Positions 34,966-45,300 of a stretch of DNA of 64,000 nt are shown here, piece by piece (position 1 is the stretch's first letter; each line of letters starts with the position of its first letter). The DNA is from Vibrio artabrorum (GTDB lineage: Bacteria; Pseudomonadota; Gammaproteobacteria; Enterobacterales; Vibrionaceae). The DNA lies in NCBI RefSeq assembly GCF_024347295.1, contig NZ_AP025458.1:1178001-1242000 (forward strand), read 5' to 3'. The notes under the pieces were generated by a model. It ran no database searches. It saw only the letters and a program-made list of their open reading frames with translations, and was not told the origin of the DNA. A program made the position numbers and the translations under genes.

Positions 34966-37399
34966 GGCACTACTCGGCCATTATCGGCGTTATCCGCTTC
35001 AGGTTCTTTTGGTATGGCTTGGTTTAACCCTCGGTGTATCGCTTTTGGTTGGCGTTACGGCCATCAATGAGCATGCTAAACAGAGTTATGCGCATGGCGA
35101 AAGGCTTTTTTCGAATCCGCTCCCATATCGGATCCGACCAAAACACAATGCCAATAAAATCCCACAAGGCTTCTATATTCAACTTCGCCGTGAAGGCTTT
35201 CAACAGTGCTCTCCTTTTGATTACCATCGTATCACTGACGAAAATGGCGCGAACTTTATGTTAATAGGCTTAGACCCTGTGTCTATGCTTCAACTTCAAC
35301 CCAGTGTTGCTTTAAAAGATCTCGTCACTCTAAACCTAATGAAGCCACCATACCCTATTCTGGTCAGTGATGATCTCGCTGAGTACATGGAGTGGGCGAA
35401 TGGAGACTATCTCCATCTTATGGATGGCTCGAAATTAGGGCCCATTTTTGTTGATCATCATAACTTTATCAACGGTACTCGGCTGATTGCTGATATTTCA
35501 TTGCTCCGAATGCTTAAACGCAGTGCAGGGCTTTCTGTTATTGCTTGTTCAGATATGCCACCAGAAAAACTGGAACGCCTTAAGAATATGCTGCCAAACG
35601 GATTGACAATTACTCGGACCTCAAAGGCGGAACTTGAGTCGCTAACCAGTGCTTTTCACTTGAATTTAACGGCGATGGGTATGTTGGCGTTTGTCGTGGG
35701 TTTGTTCATTTTTTATCAGGCTATGTCACTGTCATTTATTCAACGTCAGCCATTAGTTGGAATCTTAAGGCAAACCGGTGTATCGGGTTGGCAGCTTGCC
35801 AAAGCACTTTGTTTAGAGTTGTTGCTCTTGGTCGTCATTAGCTGGATCTGCGGTAACATATTTGGCGTGATGTTAGCGAATCAACTATTACCTGCGGTTT
35901 CTTCAAGTTTAGGGGATCTCTACGATGCGGATGTGGGCTTAACACTGAGTTGGGATTGGCGCTGGAGTGGTTATAGTTTACTCATGACCTTGCTTGGCAC
36001 TGCATTAGCGTGCACTTGGCCCTTGGTCCGTTTGTTGAAATCTCAACCTATTCGTTTAACTTCTCGATTGTCCTTAATGCGTTTCGCTGGTACTGAGTTT
36101 ACTTGGCAAGCGTTGCTTGGTTGTGGCTTTTGTGTCGCTGCAGTTGCTGTGTATCAAGCGCCTCAAACTCAAGAAACGGGGTTTGTGATTATCGCGCTGA
36201 TGCTTGTGAGCGTGGCACTGTTTACACCTTTCTTGATGTGGAAATTATTCAACAGTTTGTCTTACTCATTACGTTGGGTGCGCGCTCGCTGGTTTTTTGC
36301 CGATGCAGCCTCAAGCATGAGTTACCGTGGTGTCGCGACGATGGCCTTTATGTTGGCGTTATCGGCTAATATTGGTGTTGAAACCATGGTGGGCAGTTTT
36401 AGAGACACCACCGATAAATGGTTAACACAGCGTTTAGCTGCCGATCTTTATATCTATCCAACCAACAACGCAGCGCCTCGCTTGAGTAACTGGCTATCAG
36501 AGCAACCAGAGGTTGAGTCTGTTTGGTGGCGTTGGGAAAAAGACGTTACGTCCCCTGTAGGGAATATTCAGGTTGTGAGTACAGGGCCATCTGAAGGGGA
36601 ATTAGAAGCACTAACGATTAAGTTAGGTATACCCAATTATTGGTATCATTTACATCACTCTAAAGGTGTGTTGATCAGCGAGTCAATGTCGCTCAAATTG
36701 GGTATTCGCCCCGGTGATTATATCGATCTTTACGATAACCTTGGTTCAGGTTGGCAGGTTGTCGGCGTTTATTATGATTATGGAAATCCATATAATCAGG
36801 TCATGATGTCTCATCGAAACTGGCTGAATGGATTTGCCGGAAAGGGAAATGTGGGGCTTGGCGTTAGATTAAAAGACGATGTGAATGCGCGCGGTTTGCG
36901 TGGTCGTTTAGAGAGTGTGTTCAGGCTTGGTTCAGAACGTATTTTTGATAATAACAACATCCACAGCCAAGCAATGCGTGTGTTTGATCGAACATTTGCC
37001 ATTGCCGACACATTGGGCAATATCACGTTAGTCATTGCAGTCTTCGGTATTTTCTTTGCTACCGTTGCTGGGGAAGTATCACGCCAAAGGCATATTTCAT
37101 TGCAACGTTGTTTAGGGGTTTCCGCGAAAGAGCTTATCTTAACCGGTAGCCTACAATTATTTGTATTTGGACTCATCTCTTCCTTGGTGGCAGTGCCACT
37201 TGGTTTGGCTCTGGCAAATTTAGTGGTTGATATCGTTATTAAGCAGTCTTTTGGCTGGTCACTCGAGTTACAAGTGATTCCATGGAACTATTTGATGACA
37301 TTTGCGTGGGCGATGGCCGCGTTAATGCTTGCCGGTGCTTTACCTGTGATAAGAATCATTCGGAACACGCCGATGAAATCATTGAGGGATGCGCTTTAA
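34946..37399 (+). CDS. FtsX-like ABC transporter permease
   Basis: An 817-residue permease carrying two FtsX-type units: an N-terminal helix (YPLQVLLVWLGLTLGVSLLV), a large extracytoplasmic domain, then helices near 240-370 and 390-450, a second extracytoplasmic domain (TTDKWLTQRLAADLYIYPTN) and three C-terminal helices ending ALPVIRIIRNTPMKSLRDAL. The ATG at 34946 has an AAGGAGGG site and is preferred over an open frame starting 69 bases earlier. It works with the preceding ATPase. The neighbouring lipocalin-like protein makes an AttEFGH-like set. Confidence 0.88.
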   Translation: MLWPVVKALLGHYRRYPLQVLLVWLGLTLGVSLLVGVTAINEHAKQSYAHGERLFSNPLPYRIRPKHNANKIPQGFYIQLRREGFQQCSPFDYHRITDENGANFMLIGLDPVSMLQLQPSVALKDLVTLNLMKPPYPILVSDDLAEYMEWANGDYLHLMDGSKLGPIFVDHHNFINGTRLIADISLLRMLKRSAGLSVIACSDMPPEKLERLKNMLPNGLTITRTSKAELESLTSAFHLNLTAMGMLAFVVGLFIFYQAMSLSFIQRQPLVGILRQTGVSGWQLAKALCLELLLLVVISWICGNIFGVMLANQLLPAVSSSLGDLYDADVGLTLSWDWRWSGYSLLMTLLGTALACTWPLVRLLKSQPIRLTSRLSLMRFAGTEFTWQALLGCGFCVAAVAVYQAPQTQETGFVIIALMLVSVALFTPFLMWKLFNSLSYSLRWVRARWFFADAASSMSYRGVATMAFMLALSANIGVETMVGSFRDTTDKWLTQRLAADLYIYPTNNAAPRLSNWLSEQPEVESVWWRWEKDVTSPVGNIQVVSTGPSEGELEALTIKLGIPNYWYHLHHSKGVLISESMSLKLGIRPGDYIDLYDNLGSGWQVVGVYYDYGNPYNQVMMSHRNWLNGFAGKGNVGLGVRLKDDVNARGLRGRLESVFRLGSERIFDNNNIHSQAMRVFDRTFAIADTLGNITLVIAVFGIFFATVAGEVSRQRHISLQRCLGVSAKELILTGSLQLFVFGLISSLVAVPLGLALANLVVDIVIKQSFGWSLELQVIPWNYLMTFAWAMAALMLAGALPVIRIIRNTPMKSLRDAL

Positions 37400-37400
37400 T

Positions 37401-38537
37401 ATGCTTCAACGAAATAGACCTACCAAGTACAGACGTCGATTTTTCTCCTCTCTATTATTGATGAGTTTCTTCGGTGCTATTTTAGGAATTTGGGCTTATT
37501 CTTCCTATTCTGCCGACGTTGACGAAAAGGCTGGAAACGAAGTTAACTCAATACTGGTTAACGAACACTTCAATGTATTCGAGCCTGTGTTACCCGGCCG
37601 TAGCGTCGCATTACCGCGTGACTTCCAGTTCCACCCCGAGTATCAACATGAGTGGTGGCACTACTTTGCATCTTTAAAAGATGATCGTGGTAAACAGTAC
37701 TCTGTTCAATGGAGTTTTTTTCGTGTGGCAACCGATGAGCGTGAAACGCCGGGGTGGCAAAGTCCGCAAATTTACATTTCAAATATCGTCATTTCCTCTG
37801 AATCCAAAGTTTGGAAAGAGCAGCGTTTAGCGCGTGGTGGTATTGGTCAAGCGGGAATGACGAATGGCCCATTTAGAATTTGGATTGATAATTGGAGTTG
37901 GCGGGGGCTAGGGAACACTCCGTTTCCTGGGCGTCTGCACGTGAAAACGGATAGCTTTGGTCTTGAGCTGAATACTGTGACTAAAGGGCCTTATGTGCTC
38001 AACGGCGATAATGGCTATCAGAAAAAACACGATTTGCTGCCTATCGCCTCTTATAGCTTTAGTGCTCCATTTTTGTCTTTAAGTGGTGTGTTAAATCTAG
38101 ACGGTGTCGCAAAGAAAGTGGCAGGGACTGCGTGGGTAAATAAAGAGTGGGGCAGTGGCTTGCTCGGCATGGGTCAACAGGGTTGGGATTGGTTTGTGTT
38201 TAATTTGGATGATGGAACTGCATTGAGTATCAGTCGCTACCGTCACAATAAGCAGTTACCGTATGTTTTTGGTACCTTAGCGACCCGGTCTGGTCAAGTT
38301 TACCAGTTAACGGAATCTGATATCTCGATGAAGCCATTGAAGAAGACGACGTTGTTTAACGGTAAAAGAATGCCCTTACAATGGGTTATTAGTGTTCCTA
38401 AGTATGAGATAAACCTGACTACGCGTATTAAACGTAAGGATATGTGGTTACCATTTGTCATACCCTATTGGGAAGGGCCAATTACGGCGAATGGAAGCCA
38501 TAATGCGACGGGATTTATGCAGTTAACTGGCTATTAA
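37401..38537 (+). CDS. Lipocalin-like CrtC/AttH family envelope protein
   Basis: A 378-residue protein anchored or exported by an N-terminal hydrophobic segment (FFSSLLLMSFFGAILGIWAY). The CrtC/AttH lipocalin-like fold follows: PRDFQFHPEYQHEWWHYFAS opens the first domain and GTAWVNKEWGSGLLGMGQQG, WDWFVFNLDDG the second. Members bind or hydrate isoprenoid-like lipids (CrtC) or have unknown roles (AttH). The ATG at 37401 directly follows the permease stop; an ATG at 37389 overlaps it. It is the third gene of the ABC operon and its likely substrate-handling partner. Confidence 0.85.
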   Translation: MLQRNRPTKYRRRFFSSLLLMSFFGAILGIWAYSSYSADVDEKAGNEVNSILVNEHFNVFEPVLPGRSVALPRDFQFHPEYQHEWWHYFASLKDDRGKQYSVQWSFFRVATDERETPGWQSPQIYISNIVISSESKVWKEQRLARGGIGQAGMTNGPFRIWIDNWSWRGLGNTPFPGRLHVKTDSFGLELNTVTKGPYVLNGDNGYQKKHDLLPIASYSFSAPFLSLSGVLNLDGVAKKVAGTAWVNKEWGSGLLGMGQQGWDWFVFNLDDGTALSISRYRHNKQLPYVFGTLATRSGQVYQLTESDISMKPLKKTTLFNGKRMPLQWVISVPKYEINLTTRIKRKDMWLPFVIPYWEGPITANGSHNATGFMQLTGY

Positions 38538-38546
38538 AAATCACCT

Positions 38547-38573
38547 AAGGCTATCATTTGATAGCCTTTTTTT
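38547..38573 (+). terminator. Terminator of the ABC-lipocalin operon
   Basis: AAGGCTATCA (38547-38556) pairs with TGATAGCCTT (38559-38568) and runs into T residues. Confidence 0.9.
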
Positions 38574-38812
38574 ATATTTTTGTATCTTCAATTCTCGAAT
38601 TAATTCTGCATACATCATCCATGTTCTCATCTATACTTGGCTCATGTTGTGTAATAATGACTATGGTATATACGACATATTGTTTGTTATTTGTAGGAAA
38701 AACCGAAGTTAAACATCCGAAGAAGTGATTATCTATCGATAACGCTAGGATATAAACTCCTCTCAATACTTTGTAATTCGTTTATTTCAATAATAAATAT
38801 AAGGGCGAAATC

Positions 38813-39976
38813 ATGACAGACGTCATCCGTGACTTCTTTAAAATGGAATCTGCTGGCGGCATCATACTAGTCATCGCTGCGGCGATCGCAATGTTTGTAG
38901 CAAACTCACCACTGAACGAAATGTACCAAGGTGTACTTCACAGTTACGTTCTTGGTATGTCGGTATCTCACTGGATTAACGATGGCTTAATGGCTGTCTT
39001 CTTCCTTCTAATCGGCTTAGAAGTTAAGCGCGAACTTTTAGAAGGCGCATTAAAGTCTAAAGAGACGGCAATCTTCCCCGCTATCGCAGCGGTGGGCGGT
39101 ATGCTAGCTCCTGCACTTATTTACGTGCTATTCAATTCAAGTAACCCTGAAGCGCTTCAAGGTTGGGCTATCCCAGCAGCAACGGATATCGCATTCGCAT
39201 TGGGTATTATGGCGCTTCTTGGTAACCGTGTACCGGTAAGCTTGAAAGTATTCCTACTCGCGCTGGCAATTATCGATGACTTAGGTGTTGTTGTTATCAT
39301 TGCACTGTTCTACTCAGGTGATCTATCGACGCTTGCACTTACCGTTGGCTTTATCGCAACGGGTGTACTGTTCATGCTAAACAACAAGCGTGTGACTAAA
39401 CTGAGTGTTTACCTTATTGTTGGTGCCATTCTGTGGTTCGCAGTATTGAAATCAGGTGTTCATGCAACATTGGCAGGTGTAGTCATTGGTTTTGCTATCC
39501 CACTGAAAGGTAATAAAGGGGAGCGCTCTCCGCTGAAACACCTAGAGCATGCATTACACCCATACGTAGCGTTTGCAATTTTACCAATCTTCGCATTTGC
39601 AAACGCCGGTATCTCACTGGAAGGCATCTCACTTTCAAACCTTACAGGCATGCTACCGCTTGGTATTGCGATGGGTCTGTTGGTCGGTAAGCCTCTGGGT
39701 ATCTTCCTCTTCAGCTGGGGCGCGGTGAAAACGGGTATAGCTAAGCTTCCTGAAGGTGTGAACTTCATGAACATCTTCGCGGTATCGGTGCTGTGTGGTA
39801 TCGGCTTTACGATGTCTATCTTTATTTCATCACTCGCATTTGGACCAACGAACGCCGATTTTGATACGCTCGCTCGATTAGGTATTCTGATGGGGTCAAC
39901 GACTGCGGCTATCTTAGGTTACTTCCTGCTAAGAACTTCACTACCGAAGACTAAGCGACAAGAAGTAAAGCTATAG
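38813..39976 (+). CDS. nhaA: Na+/H+ antiporter NhaA
   Basis: A 387-residue, 12-helix antiporter, the same length as the E. coli protein. [20 protein letters not shown] carries the paired aspartates that bind sodium, and [20 protein letters not shown] the unwound helix region. It exports sodium in exchange for protons and is central to salt and alkaline tolerance in marine vibrios. No NhaR regulator gene adjoins it. The upstream 240 bases are AT-rich and should hold the promoter. Confidence 0.96.
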   Translation: MTDVIRDFFKMESAGGIILVIAAAIAMFVANSPLNEMYQGVLHSYVLGMSVSHWINDGLMAVFFLLIGLEVKRELLEGALKSKETAIFPAIAAVGGMLAPALIYVLFNSSNPEALQGWAIPAATDIAFALGIMALLGNRVPVSLKVFLLALAIIDDLGVVVIIALFYSGDLSTLALTVGFIATGVLFMLNNKRVTKLSVYLIVGAILWFAVLKSGVHATLAGVVIGFAIPLKGNKGERSPLKHLEHALHPYVAFAILPIFAFANAGISLEGISLSNLTGMLPLGIAMGLLVGKPLGIFLFSWGAVKTGIAKLPEGVNFMNIFAVSVLCGIGFTMSIFISSLAFGPTNADFDTLARLGILMGSTTAAILGYFLLRTSLPKTKRQEVKL

Positions 39977-40002
39977 TCGGCAACAGGCTCGACAAATAGT
40001 AA

Positions 40003-40034
40003 AAAGCCGTGATGGGTCACCCTATCGCGGCTTT
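40003..40034. terminator. Bidirectional terminator, nhaA / OmpA-family gene
   Basis: AAAGCCGTGATGGG (40003-40016) pairs with CCTATCGCGGCTTT (40021-40034), two positions being G-T, around TCAC. It lies between convergent genes. Confidence 0.8.
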
Positions 40035-40097
40035 ATTGATCTTGTCGCTCAGTTATCTTTGTAAGATGTCTGGCGACCTTTAAGTGACAATGTCACG

Positions 40098-40709
40098 CTA
40101 TTTTTCTAGCGTGGTAAAAATGGTCCATTCTTCAACGATCTGTTCACTTAACCCAACAACGGTCGCTGTTACCTTACGGTTCAGCGCATGTGAAGTAGGG
40201 TCATCACCATCGTTTTCTAATCGTTCTTCACCATAGCCGACAATTCGCACGCGTTCTGGATCAATACCATTCGCAAGTAACTCGTCTTGAACATTGTTTG
40301 CTCGCTTTTTTGACAACTCTAAGTTGTATTCGTTGGAGCCCACTTTACTCGCGTAACCTTGGATTTCAATTGAAGCGCTTTTATAGGTTTCGAGGAACTC
40401 TGCCATGGTAGTGATTTGATCAGAAAAAATTGGATTCACTTCAAATGAGTCATGAGCAAAAAGTATTTTTAGTTGTCTAACTTCTTCTGCACGAATGGTT
40501 TCGCCACAGCCATCATTGTCGACTTGTGACGCTTCAGGCGTTCCTGGGCAGGTATCACGCGCGTTGACCACGCCATCTTTGTCATCATCTTGCAGATCTG
40601 CAATCTGTTCTGCTTCAGGTGTTTCGATATAAGCCTCTTCCTGCTGGCTTGAACAGGCAAACAAAGTCATTGTTAATACGGGAAGTAATAAGTAGGTTAT
40701 TTTCATCAT
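40098..40709 (-). CDS. OmpA-family lipoprotein
   Basis: About 203 residues. The lipoprotein signal ends LTMTLFACSS. A single calcium-type thrombospondin repeat, DDDKDGVVNARDTCPGTPEA, precedes an OmpA-like peptidoglycan-binding domain (FAHDSFEVNPIFSDQITTMA, IEIQGYASKVGSNEYNLELS, VGYGEERLENDGDD). The ATG at 40707-40709 has GGAG 5 bases upstream and overlaps the TolC-gene stop by one base. Pairing of TolC and OmpA genes beside a type I adhesin is common in vibrios and Shewanella, where they help export or anchor the adhesin. Confidence 0.88.
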   Translation of the reverse strand: MMKITYLLLPVLTMTLFACSSQQEEAYIETPEAEQIADLQDDDKDGVVNARDTCPGTPEASQVDNDGCGETIRAEEVRQLKILFAHDSFEVNPIFSDQITTMAEFLETYKSASIEIQGYASKVGSNEYNLELSKKRANNVQDELLANGIDPERVRIVGYGEERLENDGDDPTSHALNRKVTATVVGLSEQIVEEWTIFTTLEK

Positions 40710-42016
40710 TAATACTCCACGGCCGTGGTCCACTCTTCTGGAATATCGACCAGTAGAGCATTCAATAAAGAACCCGTTGCGTTCATCACACGGTATTTAG
40801 CGTACTGCTCAGAGTAATGAGCATCGAGGTAATCTTTACGGGCTTCAAATAGTTCGTTTTCAGTGTTGAGCAAGTCAAGCAGAGTCCGTTTGCCTATTCG
40901 GTATTGTTTTTCATAAGCGATAACGGTCTCTGACGCTGAATCAACATGATCAGATAAGAAGTTCTTTTGTTGTAACGTTAGATCCAATGCACTCCATGAG
41001 AGACGAAGACCTTCTTCCACTTGGCGATAAGCGCGATCTCTCAAATCTTTTGCCTTATTCAGTTGGTAAGCCGCGGCTTCCGAGTTAGCACTGTCGGTAC
41101 CACCGTTATACAAGTTATATCGCATTCTTAACATTGCGAGCGTTTCTTGACTAGAGCCTTCATCACCGCCCGCGTCGTCACGCCATGATTGAGATGCTTC
41201 AAAGGAGAAAGTAGGGTAATTCACCCCTTTAGATTGCTTGTATTGAAAGTGCGCGGCATCAACATCTGCAGACGCCACTTTTATGACTGGGTGATTGTCC
41301 AGAGCATCAACAATGGCATCTGTTAATGATAAGGGAATCATTGCAATATCGGCTCTCGGGTATATTAGTCCCAGTGGTTCTTGACCAACCACTCGTCTAA
41401 ATTGGGTGTGAGTATCGATCAAATTATTCTGTGCGGCCAATAAGTTACCGTGAGCTTTTGCTATCCTAGCTTCAACCTGTGATACATCGGCGGTTGATCC
41501 GATACCTGAAACAGCGCGCTTTTTGATGTCTTTATAGATTTTTTTATGCACAGCTAGGTTGCTTTCCGAGAGGGCTAAAATCTCCGTTGCTTTTACTGCA
41601 TCTAAATAGATTTGGGTAACTTCTAGCGCTTTGTCTTCGGCATCTGCTATCAATTGCAAACGAACCGATTCGGCTTCTGCTGCTGTACGATCCATATCGT
41701 TTAGAGTCGATGATCCATCCCACAGTAGTTGAGTTAGGGATAGGGTTGCTTCCTTTCTGGTGAGGTCGGTGTCGGGGCCATTGTTGGGGGCGGGATTTAT
41801 CCCTTCATAACCAATCCCAGCATCTAGGTCGATACTGGGTCTGTAAGCTCCGCCAGCGGCATCATTTCGACTTCGTACACTCACATATTCGTTAAAGATA
41901 CTTTTTATCTCAGGGTTTGTTGCTAGCGTGATAGCAACAGCCTGCTCCAAAGTTTGGGCTGAAACGGGTGTGATGGCTATGCAGCAGCTTAAAACTGACA
42001 ACTTAAACAATCTCAA
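40709..42016 (-). CDS. TolC-family outer membrane efflux protein (LapE/AggA-like)
   Basis: A type I secretion outer membrane channel of 435 residues. The signal peptide is LRLFKLSVLSCCIAITPVSA (first codon read as Met) followed by QTLEQAVAITLATNPEIKS. Coiled helical hairpins and the YEKQYRIGKRTLLDLLNTEN block are standard for the AggA/LapE class. The start is a TTG at 42014-42016: it lies 7 bases after AAGGAG and gives a clean signal peptide, whereas the open frame 129 bases further upstream starts with an unconvincing TTG. It is probably the exit channel for the divergent adhesin. Confidence 0.88.
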   Translation of the reverse strand: MRLFKLSVLSCCIAITPVSAQTLEQAVAITLATNPEIKSIFNEYVSVRSRNDAAGGAYRPSIDLDAGIGYEGINPAPNNGPDTDLTRKEATLSLTQLLWDGSSTLNDMDRTAAEAESVRLQLIADAEDKALEVTQIYLDAVKATEILALSESNLAVHKKIYKDIKKRAVSGIGSTADVSQVEARIAKAHGNLLAAQNNLIDTHTQFRRVVGQEPLGLIYPRADIAMIPLSLTDAIVDALDNHPVIKVASADVDAAHFQYKQSKGVNYPTFSFEASQSWRDDAGGDEGSSQETLAMLRMRYNLYNGGTDSANSEAAAYQLNKAKDLRDRAYRQVEEGLRLSWSALDLTLQQKNFLSDHVDSASETVIAYEKQYRIGKRTLLDLLNTENELFEARKDYLDAHYSEQYAKYRVMNATGSLLNALLVDIPEEWTTAVEY

Positions 42017-42307
42017 AGTAGTTCTCCTTCCACTTACTAGTCGCTTTCTCAAGGATAAGAGCAATGAGTGATAAATGATTAACCTTGTTAAACGAAGCTT
42101 AGGACATATGTTAGGGAAATGAGAAATTTGTTGTTTTTTTTTCAACGTAAGTCGCTATTGCGATTGATTAATTTAAACCGCATCAAATTTCCGCACGATT
42201 AGTGAGTTGATTGTCAATAGCGTAGCGACTAGATTTACTGTAGGAAATAGCCACAGCGCAGAGTGGGATTGGTTCGCGTTTGGCATGTTCTGGGCAGAAG
42301 TGGGAAT
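42017..42307. promoter_or_regulatory. Divergent promoter region, TolC-OmpA / adhesin
   Basis: About 290 AT-rich bases between divergent genes, including a long T run near 42133-42141. It should hold promoters for both units, allowing joint control of adhesin and secretion channel. No specific regulator site is identified. Confidence 0.4.
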
Positions 42308-45300
42308 ATGGATATGGGAAATATCAACCTTAATATACTCGGTCTTGCTAGCGGGAGTGTAGTACTCGACGCTCAGGGTCAAGTTAGACGTTTGTCTTTG
42401 GGCGAACAACCAACTGCTAGCGACGTCATTATCAGCGTGGGGACGAGCGAAGAGAGTGTGCCAAGTGTATCTGCACGTTTTGTCGATAACCAGGGACAAC
42501 AAAATGTGCTAGAGACTGATGATGCGATCGCTCAAGTTCAGCGTGCAATTGAAGAAGGGTTTGATCCGACGGAATTAGGAGAAGAATTTGATACTGCAGC
42601 GGGTGAGCAAGGATCAAGCTTGACCAACAGCGGTAGGATTGAACGTACGGGAGCTGAAACTCAAGCTGCCACAAATTTTGAAACTGACGGGTTCGAGTCT
42701 CAAGGATTGTCCGAAACTCAAAGCCTTGCTCTTTTTGATATCATCGCTTTTGCGCTTATTTCTGGTGAAGCGAACGTTATTGAGTTTGAGCTAGATGAAC
42801 CCATTGAAACTGGAGGCGCTTTAACGAGTGATGATCCGGATGTTACTTTCGTCGCCAAGGATGTGGAAGGAGAGAATGGATTGGGAACCTTTGTCGTCAA
42901 CGAGGATGGAACGTGGGCCTTTGTTGCCAACAGTCCGTTTGATGAACTTGCCAGCGGTGAACAAATTCAAGATACGACGACAGTACAAACTTCCGATGGA
43001 GGCGAACAAGTCATCACAGTCACGATAATTGGTACTGATGATGCAGCTGTCGCGACTGATGACTCGGGCAGTGTAACTGAGGACGTTGATGTAGATGAAG
43101 TCACCAATCAATTAGTGACGTCTGGTCAGATCGTGATTACAGATATAGACAATGACACACCTACCTTTTCAGATGACGGCGAGTTTAACCTGATAGGTTC
43201 AACAAACGACTCACAGCTGGGCGTATTGAGCATCGCCCCCGATGGTGCTTGGACTTACGTAGTCAACAACGATGATGTTCAGTACTTAGATGACGATGAA
43301 TTCGTTACTGAGGTTTATACCGTGACGGCCAGTGACGGTACTACGAGCGAAGTGACCATCACTATTAACGGTGCCGACGACCCCTCGGATATAACCGTAG
43401 GTGAAGGTGATTCAGACACTGGTGAAGTGACTGAGGATGTCGACGTTGCTCCTGAGAGTAACGACTTGATGGCGACGGGAACATTGACGATCACCGATGT
43501 TGATGCCAATGATGTCGCGGCTTTTGACCCCAACGGAACATTTAATCCAGAAGGCTCAACCAATGAGACCGCGTTGGGTATGTTGACGATTACCGACGAT
43601 GGCGAATGGACGTATGTCGTAGATAACGATGATGTTCAATATCTTGATGACGATGAGTTTGTCACCGAGGTTTACACGGTTACTGCGATTGACGGAACCA
43701 CAAGTGAAGTGACCATCACCATCAACGGTGCCGATGATCCGTCTGAGATCACCGTTGGTGAAGGGGACTCTGACACGGGAGAGGTGACGGAAGATGTCGA
43801 TGTCGATCCGGAGAGTAATGACTTGATGGCGACGGGAACACTGACGATTACTGATGTCGACACGAGTGACATGCCCGCCTTTAAACCTAATGGTGTGTTT
43901 ACCCCTATTGGGTCTACTTATGCACTTGCTTTGGGTATGTTAACGATTACTCCAGAGGGTGCATGGAGCTATGTCGTTGATAACGATGCGGTTCAATACT
44001 TGAATGATGATGACACGGTTATTGAAAGATATGTGGTAACCGCGATTGATGGTGTAGAGCATGTTATCGAGATAACAATCAATGGTGTCAATGACGCGCC
44101 TCAAGCGACCAGCTTTACGGTCGTCAATGATGAAGACGCGATCATACCAATCCTCTTCGATTCTGAAGATGGCGGTATGCCTGATTACATCTCGGATATA
44201 GAAGATGACCATGACGACATTCCACTTAATATTCGGATAGAAAGCTTGCCAACCAACGGCAGCCTTTTGTATACCGACGAAAATGGCGTCACGAGAGAAA
44301 TTGTACAGTCTGATGTTGATAGCGGTGAGTTGTTTGTTCCGAACAATATCAGTTTTGTCGCTGGGCCTGGAGAGATGTTTGAAATGGGCTTTAGTGGTGA
44401 TCCAGAGGATATGCCAGAGCTTGTTGATGGTTTCTATAATTGGGGGGTAGCAGTTTCACCAACAGAGAGGCTTATTACGCTCAATAACGGCAATACAATT
44501 ACAGTAACGATTGAAGACAACAATAATAAACCGTTGAAACAGTATCAAGGTGAACAATCTCATGTTGGTTTTGGGATAGGGGATACCGATGGTAGAGGTA
44601 TGAACAAGCAGGAGACCTTGATCCTCGACTTTACCAATAATCCATTAGAGATTGTTGATTTTGGTTTAGACGGTTTGGGTGGCTCATTTAACACTGATAG
44701 TAATGTTTATGTTGAAGTGCTCTATACCTTTGCTGATGGCACGACTCAGACGGAGCAATATCAAAAAGATCCAGGGGATACCGGGAATAGCCAAATTCTG
44801 TATGATTTTAGTTATTCTTCACCAGACAATCCGATTGTTGGGATGGCGCTGTCATCGACGGGGGGCAGTTGGGAGTTGCGCTATGTTCAAGGTAACGAGG
44901 CGGTAACTGAAGACCCGCAGTTTGATTATGTCGCGGTCGACTCTAATGGTGCAGAAAGCACGGTAGAGACGGTCACCATCGATATCGAAGATCCGCAGCA
45001 ATACAACGTTATTAGTGCTGCGAGTAATGACCCCTTGTATGCCGAGTCCGGTAACGATCTGTTTATTGGTGACAGCGGAGATAACATTTTCATTTGGCTA
45101 GACTCTGCGCTCGATAATAGCACCGATATTGTTAAAGATTTTGAGCTTTACGTGAATAGTTCTGGGGATCTCATTGATCTCAGTGATTTGCTCGAAGACC
45201 CTCAAGATGAGACTCAAATGGCAGCGTTACTTGATTCGATAGAGGTCACTGTCGATGGAGAAGATATTTCGTTGTCGATTCCAATCAATGGAGGGGATGA

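Noticed and set aside
38572..38766. A 64-codon minus-strand frame upstream of nhaA
   Set aside because: It begins in the nhaA leader and ends at a terminator hairpin, with no initiation signal or protein-like pattern.
43030..44100. CRISPR-like array
   Set aside because: The periodicity is about 360 bases, in frame, and encodes VCBS protein repeats.
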